The notes beneath the pieces are model-generated. The model was not told the origin of the DNA. It worked only from the letters and a program-made list of their open reading frames with translations, and did not search any database. Below are positions 15,105-17,237 of a stretch of 17,237 nucleotides of DNA, piece after piece (position 1 is the first letter of the stretch; every line of letters begins with the position of its first letter). Source of the DNA: Spirochaetales bacterium (GTDB lineage: Bacteria; Spirochaetota; Spirochaetia; ARS1246). A program made the position numbers and the translations under genes. Where the stretch lies: positions 1 through 17,237 of the forward strand of contig JAFGHN010000152.1 of the NCBI GenBank assembly GCA_016930115.1. The letters are read 5' to 3'.

Positions 15105-17237
15105 CTAAAAGCGGAAGATCTCTTTTAGCCTAGAAACGATATCGATGTCAGGCTGCTTCAAACCGAGGAATATGTATGCCGGTTCTCCGCGGAACACGAT
15201 TGGCATATAGAGGCTGCTGTTGAAATACCGAGTGCTTTCATCTTTGAAAATACCATCCAGCGCGGGGACGCCTGTTGCTCTCACTTTGACATAAAGCAAG
15301 TACCTTTTTTTGAAGACAATTTCGTAGAGAGAAGAAGTATAACTCACACAGAGGACGCCGGCGTCGGTTTCTTCAAATCCAATGCCGTGTTCCACGTAAA
15401 GGCCTTCTTCGCCCTGAACCAGAATTGCCGCGGTCAACGCGTTAAAAATATGCGAAACCTTTGTGAGTGCCCTCAGTTCTTTCAGCGATGATCCTTTTTC
15501 GCCGCCGGTATACTCATCAAAATTTATGCCGTCCGCCAGCAACATCAGCTTGTGCTGTTTGCGGCGTGACTCTTCCTCACTCTCTTCCGGCACATCATCA
15601 GGAAAGAAATCGATTGGTATATTCCGTCCCGCTACCGCCGACGCGAATAGCGCATCTATACCGGAAACCTCTTCATCAGTCGTTACCGCATCAACAAGCT
15701 CGCTCAACTCTCTGTTTCCGGGAGACGTGGTTTGGTCGGAGCCGAATACGTCTTCCTTCACCTGGAAAACGCCTTCCTTGAACTCAATAGGCTCCAGATA
15801 GCCCTGAAGCTCATTCATAAGCTGTTCAACAGTATACAGTTGAATAGCGCCCTGTTCTCTTAATTGATTCAGTTTTTGTACAAGCGGATCATCCGGCGGC
15901 GGGATCTCTTCAACCTCAAGCGGCCCCGCTCCCGCAACCTCCAATTCCTCCTCATCGAGAACGGGCAGATTCTGGGGCGGCCTGCCATAATCGAAAGCCC
16001 GTGAAAGCATCGCAAACCGGACAGGTATCTGTTCGAGCGTTATTTCGCTGTAATCCTTCTCTTGAACCAACTCGAGTTCTTCGAGCGGCTCGTAGGACTC
16101 GTCAGGTAGACGAATCAAGTTTATCGAAATGCCCTCGTCTTCCTCTTCATCGGCTCTCACTGCGTGGGGTTTCACCGGTTCGGGAATCTTTTCAGAAAGA
16201 GGGGCGACCTCGGCAAAATAGTCCGGATGATCCCCCATCGTAATGACGATCTCCTCCTCCTCCGCAAGCGGCTCCAGTTCGATTATTCCGTCCTTCGTCC
16301 GATCCGAAGTTTCTTCCAAGGGAGTCAACTCAGATGCGGCCTCTGCGGTATCGGCGCCTAAGGAAATCTCCATGTCGGACTGGTCACCACCAATCAATAC
16401 CTCAGAATCGTCGCTTTCAGAAGTCTCTTCTTCGTCGACTTCGACATAGTCCTCAACTCTTTCGTCTGCTCGTGGAGCTTTTTCAGTCGCAGACACGCGG
16501 CTATCCGGTTCACTTTCGGCGTCACCCAACTCTGTCACGGTCTCTTCGGATAAAAGGGCTTCATCTTCTTCGGCAAATACATCAAAGTAGAACCGGCTAA
16601 CATCTAGTTCTGCATCGAGTGGTTCCCTGCCGAGCAGATACGATTCGTCCTCCAATGCGGCGGGCAGCGCCTCTTCGAGTTCGATCGGTTCCGTTTCACC
16701 TTCGGCCGGGCCAGGCTCTTCCGTTACCAGTGCGCCGATTTTGTCTTCAAAACCAGGTACCTCTTCAAGCGTGGTTCCAACATCTTCATCTTCGCCGGTT
16801 ACACTCTCGACGAGTTCTTCAACTTCCGGAAGGACAAGCATATCATCGCCTGGCGGAGACTTCTGACCGGATTTCAGCTTCTGATACTCTTCTTCCGTTA
16901 TGAGTTCCCATGTCTCTCTTGCGGATTCTATCTCGGGCAGCGCCTCCAGTTCTTCGACAGCTTCAGCGGCCTCCGCTTCGTCGGCTGCTTCCACTGCTTC
17001 GGCTTCCGCTTCCGCCCCAGGCGCCTCTTCGATAAGCTCTTCGAGCTCTTCCACTTCTTCGAGTTCTTCGACGGCCTCCGCGGCCTCCACTTCGTCGGCT
17101 GCTTCCACTGCTTCGGCTTCGGCTTCCGCTTCAGGCGCTTCTTCGACAACCTCTTCGAGCTCTTCCACTTCTTCGAGTTCTTCGACGGCCTCCATGGCCT
17201 CCGCTTCGTCGGCTGCTTCCACTGCCTCGGCTTCGGC
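15105..17237 (-). CDS. Long acidic repeat protein with possible C-terminal GAF-like domain, N-terminus outside window
   Basis: The frame is open to the right edge (710 residues seen, stop TAG at 15107-15105), so the true start is beyond 17237; the GTG at 17222 lies inside the repeat and is not a credible start. Residues 1 to about 98 are Glu/Ala/Val/Leu repeats of 38 residues. Residues about 100-540 are very rich in Glu, Asp, Ser and Pro with short motifs such as EELEEV, and should be largely disordered. The last 128 residues (about 583-710) look folded: an initial helix (LKELRALTKVSHIFNAL), then alternating strands ending in YFNSSLYMPIVFRGEPAYIFLGL, which resembles the final strands of a GAF fold. 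That similarity is weak and judged by eye. No membrane segment or signal is visible in the part seen. I do not recognise the family; rny lies next, but with its own promoter. Confidence 0.8.
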   Translation of the reverse strand, partial: AEAEAVEAADEAEAMEAVEELEEVEELEEVVEEAPEAEAEAEAVEAADEVEAAEAVEELEEVEELEELIEEAPGAEAEAEAVEAADEAEAAEAVEELEALPEIESARETWELITEEEYQKLKSGQKSPPGDDMLVLPEVEELVESVTGEDEDVGTTLEEVPGFEDKIGALVTEEPGPAEGETEPIELEEALPAALEDESYLLGREPLDAELDVSRFYFDVFAEEDEALLSEETVTELGDAESEPDSRVSATEKAPRADERVEDYVEVDEEETSESDDSEVLIGGDQSDMEISLGADTAEAASELTPLEETSDRTKDGIIELEPLAEEEEIVITMGDHPDYFAEVAPLSEKIPEPVKPHAVRADEEEDEGISINLIRLPDESYEPLEELELVQEKDYSEITLEQIPVRFAMLSRAFDYGRPPQNLPVLDEEELEVAGAGPLEVEEIPPPDDPLVQKLNQLREQGAIQLYTVEQLMNELQGYLEPIEFKEGVFQVKEDVFGSDQTTSPGNRELSELVDAVTTDEEVSGIDALFASAVAGRNIPIDFFPDDVPEESEEESRRKQHKLMLLADGINFDEYTGGEKGSSLKELRALTKVSHIFNALTAAILVQGEEGLYVEHGIGFEETDAGVLCVSYTSSLYEIVFKKRYLLYVKVRATGVPALDGIFKDESTRYFNSSLYMPIVFRGEPAYIFLGLKQPDIDIVSRLKEIFRF
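16947..17237 (-). repeat. 114-bp in-frame tandem repeat coding for a 38-residue acidic unit
   Basis: Three successive starts of the same unit lie at 16947, 17061 and 17175, each 114 bases apart; the third is cut by the window edge, so about 2.5 copies are seen. The stretches 17061-17123 and 17175-17237 differ at only 4 of 63 positions by eye, whereas the copy at 16947 is more diverged. The unit encodes alternating Ala-Glu runs (AEAEAEAVEAADE) followed by VEELEEVEELEE and EEAPE. Because 114 is a multiple of 3, gain or loss of a copy keeps the reading frame. Confidence 0.92.

Noticed and set aside
16928..17149. Basic, lysine-rich 73-codon minus-strand frame in the repeat
   Set aside because: It is another frame of the 114-bp repeat of the acidic protein; the strong Lys/Arg content follows from the GAAG-rich DNA.
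17220..17222. GTG as start of the acidic protein
   Set aside because: The reading frame continues to the right edge with the same repeat sequence, so this codon is an internal Val.

Overview
The window is a dense bacterial chromosome segment with no gene-free stretch over about 200 bases. Fourteen of its genes can be supported. No RNA gene, insertion sequence, integrase or CRISPR array was seen. The gene set suggests a free-living, diderm spirochaete (Spirochaetales-like): RNase Y, YmdB and TlyA sit together, PTS enzyme I stands apart from any sugar permease, and there are genes for an outer membrane and a TonB/ExbBD motor. This placement is an inference from gene content, not a proven taxonomy.

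Layout, right to left, since almost everything is on the minus strand. At 15105-17237 is the 3' part of a very acidic protein with an in-frame 114-bp tandem repeat; its 5' end lies outside the window. Next comes a probable promoter (TTGACA-18-TAATAT), then rny (RNase Y), ymdB (metallophosphoesterase) and tlyA (S4/FtsJ-type rRNA methyltransferase), tightly packed and mainly concerned with RNA. One plus-strand gene, encoding a membrane-anchored GerMN-domain protein (11127-11903), converges on tlyA with an 18-bp overlap and diverges from ptsI across a 201-bp gap.

From 10925 leftward to the window edge lies a second minus-strand series: ptsI (PTS enzyme I), der (ribosome-assembly GTPase, overlapping ptsI), a small MerR-type regulator, an exported NlpC/P60-like protein, a large exported TPR protein, an outer-membrane beta-barrel candidate, exbB, exbD and a tonB-like gene cut by the left edge. 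Gaps are 68 bases or fewer and several genes overlap or abut, so much of this may be co-transcribed.

The most interesting part is the left 7.4 kb. There a proton-channel pair and a TonB-like transducer are genetically coupled to a large periplasmic TPR scaffold, a small barrel with an acidic, proline-rich N-terminal extension, and a putative wall-acting cysteine peptidase. Together they look like a dedicated trans-envelope machine rather than a classical siderophore uptake locus. The function is not established by the sequence.
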